Below are positions 35,871-46,957 of a stretch of DNA of 64,000 nt, piece after piece (the stretch's first letter is position 1; every line of letters starts with the position of its first letter). Source of the DNA: Rhizophagus irregularis (Eukaryota > Glomeromycota > Glomeromycetes > Glomerales > Glomeraceae); contig NC_089454.1 in the NCBI RefSeq assembly GCF_026210795.1, forward strand, positions 1,054,001 to 1,118,000, given 5' to 3'. Under the pieces are notes generated by a model. It made no database searches and was not told the origin of the DNA. It saw nothing but the letters and a program-made list of their open reading frames with translations. The translations under genes and the position numbers were made by a program.

Positions 35871-37689
35871 CTAGATAGCAAGCACTCCAACATTCCATAA
35901 ACTCCGATTTGGCTCAGGCATTCCATTAGTTGGCCAGTGATCTAAGTAACGCTCTAATTTCAGCTAAAATAGTAAGTTTATCATTGCCATCGAAGCAGCG
36001 TATAAAATCTATTTAAATTTTGCCAGATTTTCTGAAAGGTTTTTGAAAAATCTGGTAAAATTTTTTAAATCTTGAATGATTTTGGACATTTTACTGCAGA
36101 TTTCGGTATTTTTCAGAAGATTTCTGGAATTTTTTTCTAAAAACTTTTTGTACGCTGCATCGAAGCCTTTATTTTTTGAAGTAAATTACTTTTTTTTTCC
36201 AAAAACTTCTTCATCTGTTGCTGTCTATTAGCAAAACATCCAGATTCTTGTTTTGGTTCTGTTTCTGAGTAGAATCCATATTTTTTGGTGGTTTATTTCT
36301 AGGCTGATTCAATGTAAGTGAAAAATAACAAGTCTAAACACCTTTAAATTCTTTAAAGTTAAATTCCGTATTGAGTGCTTTATTTAAGCTTGACTAAGTA
36401 TCAAAATACACAATTAACTTCCTATGCCCATAGTCTTGAATAATCTTGAAAGCTAAAGTACTATCTAGTTGTGATAGCATAAATTGGGCAGGATTTTCTG
36501 CATTGTAAACAATGTTATTAATAACAGATTGGGGTATATATATCTATAATAAGTAATAACAGTCTGGAATTTCTTGTGTTCTTTACATTGCTTCAAAATC
36601 CAGAATGCAGAAAACTATTATACAGATATTCCTCCAAATAAAACAGTTTAAACTCCATTATTCCAATTAAGCAAAACCTACTCATTGAAATTTATAGATA
36701 TAGTCACAATTAAATACTTCTTTTGTATCTTAATTTTGAACGCAATAACTTGACTTACTGTACCATTCCAAAATTAAACAACCATTTTTTGAACTTAATT
36801 CCGGCTAATGTAGTCATAATTCTGGTCAAAATCGCCATAATGCAGGCCAGGATTGCTTATTTTCAGGAGTTGTTTAATTTTAAAATGATACAGTATTTTT
36901 TTAAGTTTATAAGGATATTGAGTTGCTGCATAGTAGATAAATCACTATCTTTCAAACATTGGCTTTATTTTATGGCATATATTTGGTCATGATAGTTGAA
37001 ATCGTTTCTCTAGTATAAGCTTAGACTTCTTAGTCTTCTGCTACAGCAGTTTGTTAAATGTTTTACATTTGGTAAAAGTATCTTAAGGTATCCATTTTTC
37101 TGGAAGGGATGGTAACGTAAGCCAAGAGTCATTAGAACTAGAACCTATTACAACTTCAGTATACATTACATATTTCTTTCTTTTTGGGTATATGGCTAAG
37201 TTTGTATATTCAATTTTATTTATATTACAGGTGGTACAGCCAGTGATTGATACTTGGGTTCTTCAAAAATTTTCATTTCAGTTAGTTGAAAATCTGGTAT
37301 TTCCAGAACCTTATTGGGTGTATTTATTATTGCTTGTTGCTTATGTGATGACTTTTCTATTTTTTCCATAAAGTCTTTTATCAATTCATATAAAAGCGCT
37401 ATCTATAAGTCTTTGAAGGTATAGAAAAGAAATACCAAGTTTTGAAAGTTGTCTTTGAACACACGCAATTCAGTGAGTTCATTCTTGAAATTATTTTGGA
37501 GTTGTTTCACATACTTGTATGTTGCTAATCCTAGTTCAGAGATAGTTTGAAAAATACCAGTTGTGCTAGTTGAATAGTAAGGTTTAGCAGGTGTTTAGTT
37601 GAGCGAAAAGAAAGAAACTCAAATAAATCCATGAGATTGAAAAGCGCTTTTATGTTTTCTAAACTAAGTTTTGTTGCAGAAGAGGCCAT
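35871..37689 (-). pseudogene. Decayed gene of a mobile-element-like protein, interrupted by a MITE
   Basis: Minus strand starts at an ATG (37687-37689) giving MASSATKLSLENIKALFNLM, then continues in shifted frames: ELGLATYKYVKQLQNNFKNE, LIKDFMEKIEKSSHKQQAII, VLEIPDFQLTEMKIFEEPKY, VVIGSSSNDSWLTLPSLPEK, SVINNIVYNAENPAQFMLSQ, LDSTLAFKIIQDYGHRKLIV, FNFKEFKGV, and a C-terminal piece HWPTNGMPEPNRSLWNVGVL ending near 35871. Segments occur in a consistent order with several frameshifts and stops. A hAT-like MITE (35996-36157) splits the 3' part; removing it and one copy of its target duplication rejoins the reading. The family is not recognised; coiled-coil and polar composition fit a gag-like or accessory protein of a mobile element. 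Confidence 0.65.
35988..36165. mobile_element. hAT-like MITE, 162 bp, with 8-bp target duplication
   Basis: Perfect 8-bp direct repeats CATCGAAG lie at 35988-35995 and 36158-36165. They bracket a body (35996-36157) whose ends are inverted: left CAGCGTATAAAA, right end reversed CAGCGTACAAAA (11 of 12 match). Inside, ccagatttt...aaaatctgg forms a further inverted repeat. Eight-bp duplications and CAG-starting inverted termini are characteristic of the hAT superfamily. The element has no coding capacity and so would depend on a transposase elsewhere. Confidence 0.88.
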
Positions 37690-37850
37690 TTTTTATAATA
37701 CTTTTCGTCAGTATATTATTGCTGAAATTTCATAAAAAAATAGTCCATGTGATTGGTGGAAAGAGTTTTTTCCCTTAAATTATATTAATAAATATCTATA
37801 AATGATATTTGTATTATAATTTTAAATAATAAATAAATAATTGAGTAAAT
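37690..37850. other. Short AT-rich spacer
   Basis: Nothing recognised between the decayed gene start and the palindrome-bounded element. Confidence 0.4.
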
Positions 37851-37990
37851 TTATTCATCGCACGTGCGATGCATCGCCACTTTCCTTTTTTGTAAATTAT
37901 TTATGTTGATCAACCTGCTTATACATCGCCACCCCCTTAAAATGGCAATGATAAACATAAAAATTTGCATCGCACGTGCGATAAATAAAT
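37851..37990. mobile_element. Small element bounded by identical palindromes
   Basis: The 14-bp perfect palindrome ATCGCACGTGCGAT occurs at 37857-37870 and again at 37969-37982, and inverted similarity extends beyond it (gatgca inside; aatttatt/aataaatt outside). The interior contains two catcgccac phrases. The layout fits a very small foldback/MITE-like insertion of about 126 bp, or a paired protein-binding site; flanking AT-richness hides any target duplication. Confidence 0.5.
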
Positions 37991-39339
37991 TATTTCTAAA
38001 TAATTTTATCAATTATAAAAATAATAGTAAAAATGAAATTTTACTTTTAATAAAAGTTACTAAAAATCATAAGATAAAATTTATATGTAAAAATTCTACT
38101 ATATATAAATAAATTACATATAAAAAAGGAAATATTATATTAAGTTATTATAAATTTTTTCTTTTTTAAATTAGTTAACTAATAGAATTATTAGTAAAAT
38201 CACTAATAAATTTTAAATTTTTTATAAAAAACTTCTATTATAAATAAGTAAAATTCTGTAATTAAAATAAGTTATTAAACCAACAACTATTTGATAATTT
38301 GTCTTATATAAAAAATAGTTTTAATATATATAAAATAATTTTATTATTTTAAATTTTAATTAGTTTTTTTTTTTAAAAAGTATAGCTGGTCAGAGTTTTA
38401 TTAAAATTTGAAATCGTACAAAATCACAAATGTAAGAAAGTCTTCCACTCCTGCTATGTAATGAGAATCTTAATTTTAATTAGTTTAAATTCTTTAAAAA
38501 ATAGTTTTAAATAGCAATATTATAAATTGTAGCAATTAAAAAAAATTTTAAAAATTAAATTGATAAGATTTTATTTTACTAATTAAATTTAAATTTATAA
38601 TTTTAATTGTTATTATGTTTTTAACTTAATTTTAAATATCAACTTTACTAAATTACATTACTGGTATTCAATACTATAGTATGTATTTTTATGAAAACTA
38701 TAGTTTAAACTAAAGAAGTCATTTTAATTAAAATTGTTTAGTATCAGGAAAAGTTTACTTGCTATTTTTTTTTTTTATACCATATATATTGCAAAATAAA
38801 AACTAAAAAAATTGAAAAACTAAGAAAAATATATATGAAGTATATACTACAGCATTTAACATTATAATATAAACTGATTATAATATTTTATTAATGGAAA
38901 TATTTTAATTATACTATTAATAATATAGAGCATATGGCTGATTTGTTCACTCTGCATTAAAAAGTTATTGAATTGATTTTCACAATTTTCGTTACTTAAA
39001 ATTGTTTTATAATACCAAAAAATCATCTGATTGATGATCACTTGACTAAATAAGAAGTTGAACAAAAATTTACATTTGCAAAATTTAAATTATTAAATGT
39101 AAAAGAGATGTAAAAAAACCCATTTCACTAATAAAAAACCCATTTCTCATAAATATGAATTTTTAACATTTATTATTAAAAGTAAGTATATTTTAATAAA
39201 ATATAAAGTAAAACGAAAATTTATATAGTCTTAGTAGCTATAAATGTTTATAAAAGTATAATAAAAACATCATATAAAAGATGGTATCATAATAGATATT
39301 TTCAAACAATAAAAATAATTATTTTATGTCAGAGTTTAT
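37991..39339. other. AT-extreme gene-free stretch
   Basis: No gene recognised on either strand; open frames here are short and Asn/Lys/Ile-rich. A slightly G/C-richer patch at 38390-38465 could be a repeat fragment, but nothing identifies it. Confidence 0.5.
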
Positions 39340-39667
39340 ATTACCATCTTTAGACGCAAATATATCAAGATTTACTGATCCGGTTTCTATAATTTTAGAC
39401 TTGTTGGAAAGCCCTTGCTCTGGACTTTATAATCGAAAAAAGAGCTTGCCGATTGAATCATTAGATCTGGAGATATTTACGTTTAAAGTTAAGGTACGAA
39501 CTTTTTAACATGCTTAAATGCAAATATCTTGGGATTCACTGATCCGTTTTTTATAAATTTAGGCTCTTTGGAAAGCTCTTTATCTGGACTTTATGAGCGA
39601 AAAAAGAGCTTGCCGATTGGATCATTGGATCTGGAGATATTTACGTTTAAAGTTAAGATACAAATTT
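39340..39667. repeat. Two-copy tandem duplication, ~164-bp unit
   Basis: The two halves share gaaaaaagagcttgccgatt (starts near 39435 and 39599, spacing 164) and the ending ctggagatatttacgtttaa, with scattered substitutions. A recent-to-moderate tandem duplication in non-coding DNA. The frame at 39326-39508 lies in the first copy and is not preserved in the second, which argues against coding. Confidence 0.88.
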
Positions 39668-39967
39668 TTAATATATATAGTAAGTTCTAAGAATTATATT
39701 AATTTAAAAGAAATATTTACCAAATTATAGTATAATAACATTAAATAAAATTTTTTAATATTCACCCCCAATTTACTGTATATTATATAGTATTTTGTAT
39801 AATAAAAATGTAACAAAATCAATATTTTAATTAAAGGTGGACAAATCAGCCTATATGGAATAAAAAAATTATACAATAAATAAAAAAATAATTAATACAT
39901 ATAACTGTGGTATTAAATATTAGTAGTGTGATTTATAATTTTTATTAAATATAATATATAATTATAA

Positions 39968-40005
39968 TTAGACTATTCCAATTTAATTATTTGTTTAACA
40001 TACTT
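39968..40005. mobile_element. Degenerate single end of a Tourist-like element
   Basis: TTA followed by gactattccaatttaattatttgtttaacata matches the 32698 element terminus (ggccgttccaatttaatctttagtttaacgtcc) at most positions. No opposite end was found nearby, so it may be a truncated or solo relic. Confidence 0.4.
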
Positions 40006-40312
40006 ATCTTCTTTTATTTATTCATTTTATTAAATATATAGAAATAAGAGTGATCTTAATGCTCACTAGTCGTGAAATTCATCAGGAGTAAATTCATCAA
40101 GGGTAAAATTCACCCAAGGTAAAGTTCACTTATATCACGTAATTTATTAAAATTTAAATTGGTTTGTTTTGAAAAAACTAATAATTTTATTAATAAAAGT
40201 ATTTATATAATGTATATAGTTTAAATATAATAATATATTATACAATAATTTATAAGTTAATATTATTATAAAAATGTGATAAATCTTACAAGTATTAAGT
40301 AGATTTTATATT

Positions 40313-41215
40313 GCTAAACAACTTTCAATTAATAAAGGAAGTCAATTTCATTTGACTAAAGTGGTGAAATTATGCTCTAAATTAGTAAATGGAAAAAAGA
40401 AAAATTCGAAAGTTAGTACCGTTATGAAAAACGTAGATTTCTCTATATGTATTATATCTATACCCATGAAAATTAATATACAAGTAGTTTCGACCTTGTT
40501 GAACAATTTTCAATTAATTTAAAAAGTCGATTTCATTTGACTAAAGTGGTGAAATTACGTGCTGAAGTTAATAAACAGAAAAAAAAAATTCGAAAGTTAG
40601 TACCGTTATGAAAAATGTAGATTTCTCCATATGTATTATACTTACACCCATGAAAATTAATATACAAGTAGTTTCGACCTTGCTGAACGATTTTCAATTA
40701 ATTTAGAAAGTTGATTTCATTTGACTAAAATGGTGAAATTACGCGCTGAAGTTAATAAACGGAAAAGAAAAATTCAAAAGTTAGTACCGTTATGAAAAAT
40801 GTTGGTTTCTCCATATGTATTATACCTACACCTATGAAAATTAATATACAAGTAGTTTCGACCTTGTCGAACAATTTTCAATTAATTTAGAAAGTCGATT
40901 TCATTTGACTAAAGTGGTGAAATTACGCTCTGAAGTTAATAAATAAAAAAGATTTTGAAAGTTAGTACTATTATGAAAAATATGAGTTTCTTTACATGTA
41001 TTATACCTACACTTATAAAAATTAATATACAAGTAGTTTTGACTCTGTTGAACAACTTTCAATTAATAAAAGAAGTTGATTTAATTTGATTAAAGTGGCG
41101 AAATTACACTCTAAAGTTATTAAATAAAAAAATATAAAAACTTTAGGAGTTAGACAGTTAGTAGTGTTATAAAAACCACAAATTTCTCTATAAATTTCAT
41201 TTCTAATTTATGAAA
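40313..41215. repeat. ~184-bp tandem satellite, five copies
   Basis: Anchored by the phrase caagtagttt(c/t)ga(c) at 40481, 40665, 40849 and 41030 (spacings 184, 184, 181). Each unit also contains ttcatttgactaaagtggtg and gttagtaccgttatgaaaaa. The first three boundaries are nearly identical; the fourth and fifth units are increasingly diverged. Not coding in any frame. Short motifs of the type ggt(g/a)aaattcacc flank the array (about 40075-40132 and 41340-41388). Confidence 0.93.
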
Positions 41216-41845
41216 TTGAGTTGTATGGGTTTAATAGTATATTTGGAAAAAAAGTTACAGTTTAAAAAATTTATAAAAAAATTTTTTTTACATGTATAAA
41301 ATTGTAAAACGTAATACAACAAAACTAAAATTATATTACTGGTGAATTTCACCAGAGGTAAAATTCACCAAATTAACCACTGGTGAATATAAAATTAATC
41401 CTATAAATAAAATTAGTAAATTAAATCTAATAGTAAATATAAAATACTAATTTTGATTTACTATACATATATAAATAATATAATTTTATTATTTTATAAT
41501 TATTTTATGGATTTTCTATATATATTCTATATATTTAAGTATTACCATAATAAATATTTTTTTGTTTTATTAAATTAATTTAATATTTATATATTTAACT
41601 AAATTAGATTTAACTAATTATATTTAAATAATTTTAAATATATATAAAAACTGAATAATTTAAAATAATATTTAAAATATCCAATAAATATTAAAATTTT
41701 CAAAACTAATTATTTAACAAAATAGTTATATAAACAATCAAACTAGTTTAATTGATTAGCTAAAATAATTATGGTAAAATAGAATTAATTCGGATTTTTC
41801 TCTGAAAATGAAGCTAATAAGCTAAATTGCTAAATTTCAATTTTT
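41216..41845. other. AT-extreme spacer
   Basis: No gene recognised. The 41340-41388 part contains inverted ggtgaatttcacc-like phrases related to those left of the satellite. Confidence 0.4.
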
Positions 41846-42350
41846 TTTAGATTTGTTCCACATCTTCATGATGGCACATTATATTGTCCATATTATTCAT
41901 GTCATTTTCAGATCTAGTCAATGGATTTGATCGAACCAATCATGATCGTTTATTGATAAAAGATACATTCTCACAGGGATTGGACGAACACTGAATCGAT
42001 ACCCATTAACCTTCCCTTCCACTGCTAAAAGGTCCTTAATATTTTTCAGTACGACATCAATGTCCATGGGAATTGGATCTTCCTCATCTCGCACTTATCA
42101 ATGGATTGGCCGTTAGCACATGATCGATTACCGAGCTTTTGATCGACTAAATCCCAATGCTATAGGTTACGAGCTCTTAAAAGAACTGTTGCAATATCCT
42201 CTTCTGCAAAGAAACCGTTGACATCTAATGCTTTTAGCACTACATTTAATAAATTAATTGCACTTGGGAACGACTTATTTGAACGAGCGCCATCGCTAAC
42301 TTGATCACCAACTTTATATGCGAAAATTATAATATTTTCGGGTACTTATT
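41846..42350 (-). pseudogene. Decayed coding remnant, unknown family
   Basis: Minus strand from about 42345 reads ENIIIFAYKVGDQVSDGARS, NKSFPSAINLLNVVLKALDV, NGFFAEEDIATVLLRARNL, then a stop, HWDLVDQKLGNRS and more broken segments. G/C content and codon pattern differ from the AT-extreme flanks. The helical, Asp/Glu-containing sequence looks protein-derived, but I do not recognise the family. Stops within it indicate a relic, although a missed intron over one stop cannot be excluded. Confidence 0.5.
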
Positions 42351-42870
42351 TCTAGAGAGTATGGTAATTTAAACATGATAAATCTAGAGTTGTTAAAGTA
42401 AAACAATTTCATATAATGAAAATTGTAGTGATTTATTTAGTTATATTATTGGTTTACATAAAATACTTAAGGATCTATAATAAGCTATACATTTATTTTT
42501 TATAATCATAATTCTAAATACTTAATAAAAAAACGACATATACACGACATACATTATCATAATATTAAAAAATGTTGTTAGGGGTTTATCGATTGCTGTT
42601 GTATATATATACGGGATTCCATTTCGTCTATCTTAAAATACGTAATAAAAAATGTAAATTTCGTTAACGATGAAATTATTGAGCGTTATTTGGTTGATTA
42701 TTATAATAATAAATGAATTCATTAACTTGATTTTCTATAGTTTCTTTCGTTATCATAACATTAGGGTTAATATCTAATGTATTCACGGGATAATGCGAAT
42801 AGTAGGAATTACTAATATTGTCTTTAAAAATAGTAAAAATAAAGTAAAATGTTATCTATCATTGATTTTG
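42351..42870. other. 3' flank of the Zn2Cys6 gene
   Basis: AT-rich with nothing recognised. Confidence 0.4.
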
Positions 42871-43337
42871 TTAGAAAATTATGAAAATTGCGATCATATA
42901 TTCCATACTTTGGTAAGCATCGGCAAAATAGGGTTGGTTATAGGTAACATTATCGAGAGATGGTTGGAGCGTTTGATTAGGAGGAGGATCTGCATTCGGT
43001 ACTGGATTAAGATATATATTTTAAATATTTTAATTCATATGAATGAATTATTCTTTTTCATAAATATAAAATTTTTCTTTTTATTTTTACCTTCTACTTC
43101 GTTAGAGAGATTAATAGTCTCTACTTTATTATTATTATAGAGGTTATTAGTCGTAAATTTGGGCCTGAAATATTCGATATTTTTTGGGGGACCTCTTTTT
43201 TTTGGTTTGGGATAATCGCATTTAATTTTTTTTTCTTGACATCGTGAGCAGACCGGCTTTCCATTACATTTCTGTTTTTTTTTCCTGCATAAATTACAAG
43301 CAGTAGTAATGTTTCGTCGAATTCTATCACAGGGCAT
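42871..43337 (-). CDS. Small Zn(II)2Cys6 DNA-binding protein
   Basis: Two exons, right to left: 43091-43337 and 42871-43001 (378 bases, 125 residues; gtaaaa...ccag, in phase). Cys14, 17, 24, 30, 33 and 40 give C-x2-C-x6-C-x5-C-x2-C-x6-C, the exact fungal binuclear zinc cluster, in TTACNLCRKKKQKCNGKPVC and SRCQEKKIKC. A basic linker (PKPKKRGPPK) follows, as usual before the dimerisation element. The second exon (PNADPPPNQTLQPSLDNVTY...) is proline-rich and ends quickly. The family binds CGG-containing sites in nuclear DNA. At 125 residues it lacks the ~80-residue fungal transcription-factor middle-homology region, so it may be a minimal regulator, a dominant-negative form or a truncated copy. 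Confidence 0.88.
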
Positions 43338-46225
43338 ATTTATTTATTGAAAAAAGAAAACGAGTGTGATTTATTGATAACTAAAGGAAAATCTATAGAA
43401 GAATAAAAAAAATCCCGCGTTAGGATTTTTTTTTTTTTACAAAAATAAGAGATATTTATATCTTTAGAGTCGCACAATAATTAACGCGTATGTTATATTA
43501 TAGGGCTATGAAAATAATTGACATTTTTTATGCATACTACACGTACTACACGTTAATTGGATTTTAAATAAAATATAACGTAAATTTTTAAAATACGCGT
43601 ATTTTAACAATATAAATTCTTCTAAAAAGGGGTGCAGTAGCATTCAAAGAAATATAATCCCCCAATTTATATATATAACATTAAACTTAAAAACCAAAAA
43701 TAAGGATGATTGAAAATTATGGGATATTTTAAAGACAATCAAAATATGTGGCGTTCTGTTATCGAAAAAAGAATTTTTTTTTTCTGAATTTACGCATTCA
43801 TTCGTAAAAAATCAATTTTATTGATTGTGATAAAAAAAAAAAATTCGAAATTTCATATTTTCCTAATTGAACGGACAAAGGCAAATGTATGCGATGTATG
43901 CGTTACCGTGATTTCAACATGTACCCGAAATGAGTAAAGCTGATTTTTTTTTCCAAATGAAAATCCTAGTTTGGATTGATAATCTTAATCATGCAATTCC
44001 GTGTGAACCAATTTTTTTTCGTTAATCTTATCTAACAATAGTTAATCGTATGAGAGGGAGCGTGAGTAAATGCAAGCATTAACTTTAAAAATATAAAAAA
44101 TATAGCAGTTTTTAGTTAATTGTTTTAATGATAGTAATGATAATGCAAAGGAACAATACTATCCCGTTTCCCGACACTGAACACAACTGATAAGCTAGGG
44201 AAGTTATCCCAGAAACCCCATTTTCGGAACCCTCATTTTCGAGAAGTTAGGGCACCATGATTAATAATTCCTAATTAGGCAAGCAGGACCCCTTCCAAGG
44301 AAACATTTTAATAAGATAGAGTTTGAGTCTATTTATTTAAATTACTAAGCAATATAGTACAATAAAAATTGAATAATTTAAATAATTTAATAATTTTAAT
44401 AAATTGAAACAAATTCATATTCCTAATATTCGAAAATAAAGTAAAAAAAAAATATATATATATATATATAAGTTAATTTTATTATATAAACTCATATATC
44501 AATTGAATTTTGTTTTGTTTACAAAAATCACGCGTATTGATGAATACTTTTTAGTAAATTCATTATTTTATTTTTATTACATATAATTAAATGTTACAAA
44601 TAATAAAATTACGCGTTTATATTAATAAATATTTAATATCCCCAAAATTTAATCAAATAAGATCGACGATCGGACATGATAATAATAATTTTTTTTCTCA
44701 TCAATAATAATAATATTAAGTAACACAAGTAAGTAATATATCTAAAAACAGGCTCAAGAAAAATTCTTGTTTCAAAGGAATTGTAAACAATTTCATTACT
44801 GAACAATGGATATCATGAAACTCTCACCAAAAAAAGGATTACCGGATAACTCCGATATATCAAAGTTTCTATATTCTGATATCTCAATTTGTAATTTATC
44901 TCAATGAGATTGTTAAAATAAAGTTCATTGATCGATGAATCGGATAAGAAACGGTGGTAAATTCAAAAATGGAAAAAATGTTAATGATATGTATCAATAT
45001 AAAATGCTTCTTTGTTTATGCATTTTCTCTTTATCTCGCAATTTTTTCACGATTTTTCCCGTAAAAAAGTTCACGAATTTAAATTGTTTGTCACGAATTT
45101 TCTTACATAAGTTTAAGTAAGCAAAAAAGAAAAAAAATGAAGAAAAAAAAAAATTGTAAAATTTTTAAAAGCCTAATAATTTATGCTTGAAACTCTGTTT
45201 ATGTCGTAATTAAAACATTCTACAATGTTTTATCCCGCGTTATTTGACCCGAATGCCCGATACCCCGAATATGCGAATATGACGGTTTTTATCCATCAGT
45301 TATCACATGCACATTACAATTACGTAAATTTATGTGTAACAAATAATTTCAAGTTCCGCAGTATATAAATCATGTAATATATACGTCAACGTGCTTTTTT
45401 ATTCGGGTTTTTTATCCCAGCCATAAATAAGTTCTTATTAAATGCAGGGATGTAGCGAAAGTATATGTTTCAATAAATTATTTTTATATATATTGTATTA
45501 AATATATTATATTATATTATATTATAATTATATTATATTATATATATATTTATATATTATTAAATAATTACTGCGGAAAGTACATTTGAATAAAAAAAAA
45601 AAGTGTTGCTATCTTCAAACGGATATAAAATCGGGTTACCTTTTTATCTGCAAAATTCCTCGTGGTAAGATAAAAAATAATAAATAATATCATTGATAGA
45701 AACTTTAATATCATTGATACAAAAAAAAAAGTTCCTTTATTCTCTACTACTTGTCAGCTATTTTTGGTTTTGATAATTACAATGTAATATTTGAACATTG
45801 TTAAGTAAAAAGAAAAAAAAAATTGTTTCTTTTTGTTTGACATTCGAAACTTGGCAACAAATGCCTTTTATGTCGACGCCACGATTTATAAGAAGATTCT
45901 TAGACTAATGTATTTATATTTATCTACCAATTTTGGTTATTCTCCTGATCACAAACCTAAGGACAAAGATTTGCACTAGACTAAAATGAAATAACTTGCC
46001 ACTTAACCGACATGGTAGAACAAACTCATTGTTCTCTATAATTATTATAAAAATTCATATATATAATTGTATCATTCCTTCATTAGTTTTTTTTTTAACG
46101 AAAAACGAAAAAAAAAGCTTTTAATAGCAATTAAATTGTCCTGGACGACAAATTATTAAAAACAATATATTAACGTAAATTTTAAATAAAAAATATATAT
46201 ATATATTTTTTTATATACTTCAATA
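43338..46225. other. Intergenic, 2.9 kb, no gene recognised
   Basis: Between the divergent Zn2Cys6 gene (-) and the orphan at 46226 (+). The frame at 44935-45120 is short and unconvincing. A (TATAT)n-type tract is at 45495-45560. A G/C-richer part at 44160-44310 has no identifiable content. Confidence 0.45.
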
Positions 46226-46957
46226 ATGCAAAACTCAAAACATTTCAGCTATTGCCCTGCCATTCGTTCTGAGATGACATTTAGACATAGCTATCCTGGA
46301 ACCTATACCCCATCTTCTTCCGACAAAGAACGAATTCAGAAACCTCAAGTTGATGTTGAAAAAGTTCGTCGTATATCAAATACTTCTTTATCATCTAATG
46401 ATTCCGGCGTAGGTTTCTCTAAAGCCGATTATGAAATTCAAAGAGCTTTAAAAGCTCAAAGAATATTACAACGTCCTCATATTATTGTACTTCATAAAGG
46501 AAGACCAATTTCTCATTCAACCGTTAAAAATTTAAATAATAATCACGATGAATTCGAAGCAAATATCGTTGTAGCTGCTGCTACTGCATCAAAGAGGAAT
46601 CGTAGAGAAATTTCTGTTATGCATAAACGTCAAACAATCGTCTCTGTTGGTACTTTTTATGATAAAGCGGAAAGTTTAGGACAATTTAATCGTTTAAAAA
46701 ATAATAGTGCCCCTAATTTATATCAACATACTCAAACAATTACTGAGAAAACACAAGCAATACTCCAAGAAAAACAACAAAAGGAAAATAAAGAGATTAA
46801 AGATCAATTACCAAAGAACTCTTCATTCATGCCTAAGCCAAAATTATTATTTAGATCAGTTTCTTTATCAATAAAGAAACTTATAGGAGTTGACAAAGAA
46901 AAGAAAAGACGAAGCCAATTAATTAAACAAATTCGTCATCAACCAAAATTCTTATAA
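46226..46957 (+). CDS. Unrecognised basic protein, 243 residues
   Basis: A single exon. The protein begins MQNSKHFSYCPAIRSEM, has a Ser-rich patch (NTSLSSNDSGVGFSK), a helix (DYEIQRALKAQRILQR), an Ala-rich segment (NIVVAAATASKRNRR) and a Gln/Lys-rich helix (AILQEKQQKENKEIKDQL). It ends with an amphipathic basic stretch (LFRSVSLSIKKLIG). Composition is basic, with many potential phosphorylation sites and no membrane segment or known domain. Codon use and length support a real gene. The basic clusters could be nuclear or membrane-surface targeting signals. I do not recognise it. Confidence 0.75.
   Translation: MQNSKHFSYCPAIRSEMTFRHSYPGTYTPSSSDKERIQKPQVDVEKVRRISNTSLSSNDSGVGFSKADYEIQRALKAQRILQRPHIIVLHKGRPISHSTVKNLNNNHDEFEANIVVAAATASKRNRREISVMHKRQTIVSVGTFYDKAESLGQFNRLKNNSAPNLYQHTQTITEKTQAILQEKQQKENKEIKDQLPKNSSFMPKPKLLFRSVSLSIKKLIGVDKEKKRRSQLIKQIRHQPKFL

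Noticed and set aside
39326-39508. 60-codon plus-strand frame with ordinary composition
   Set aside because: Lies in the first unit of a 164-bp tandem duplication, and the frame is not kept in the second unit.
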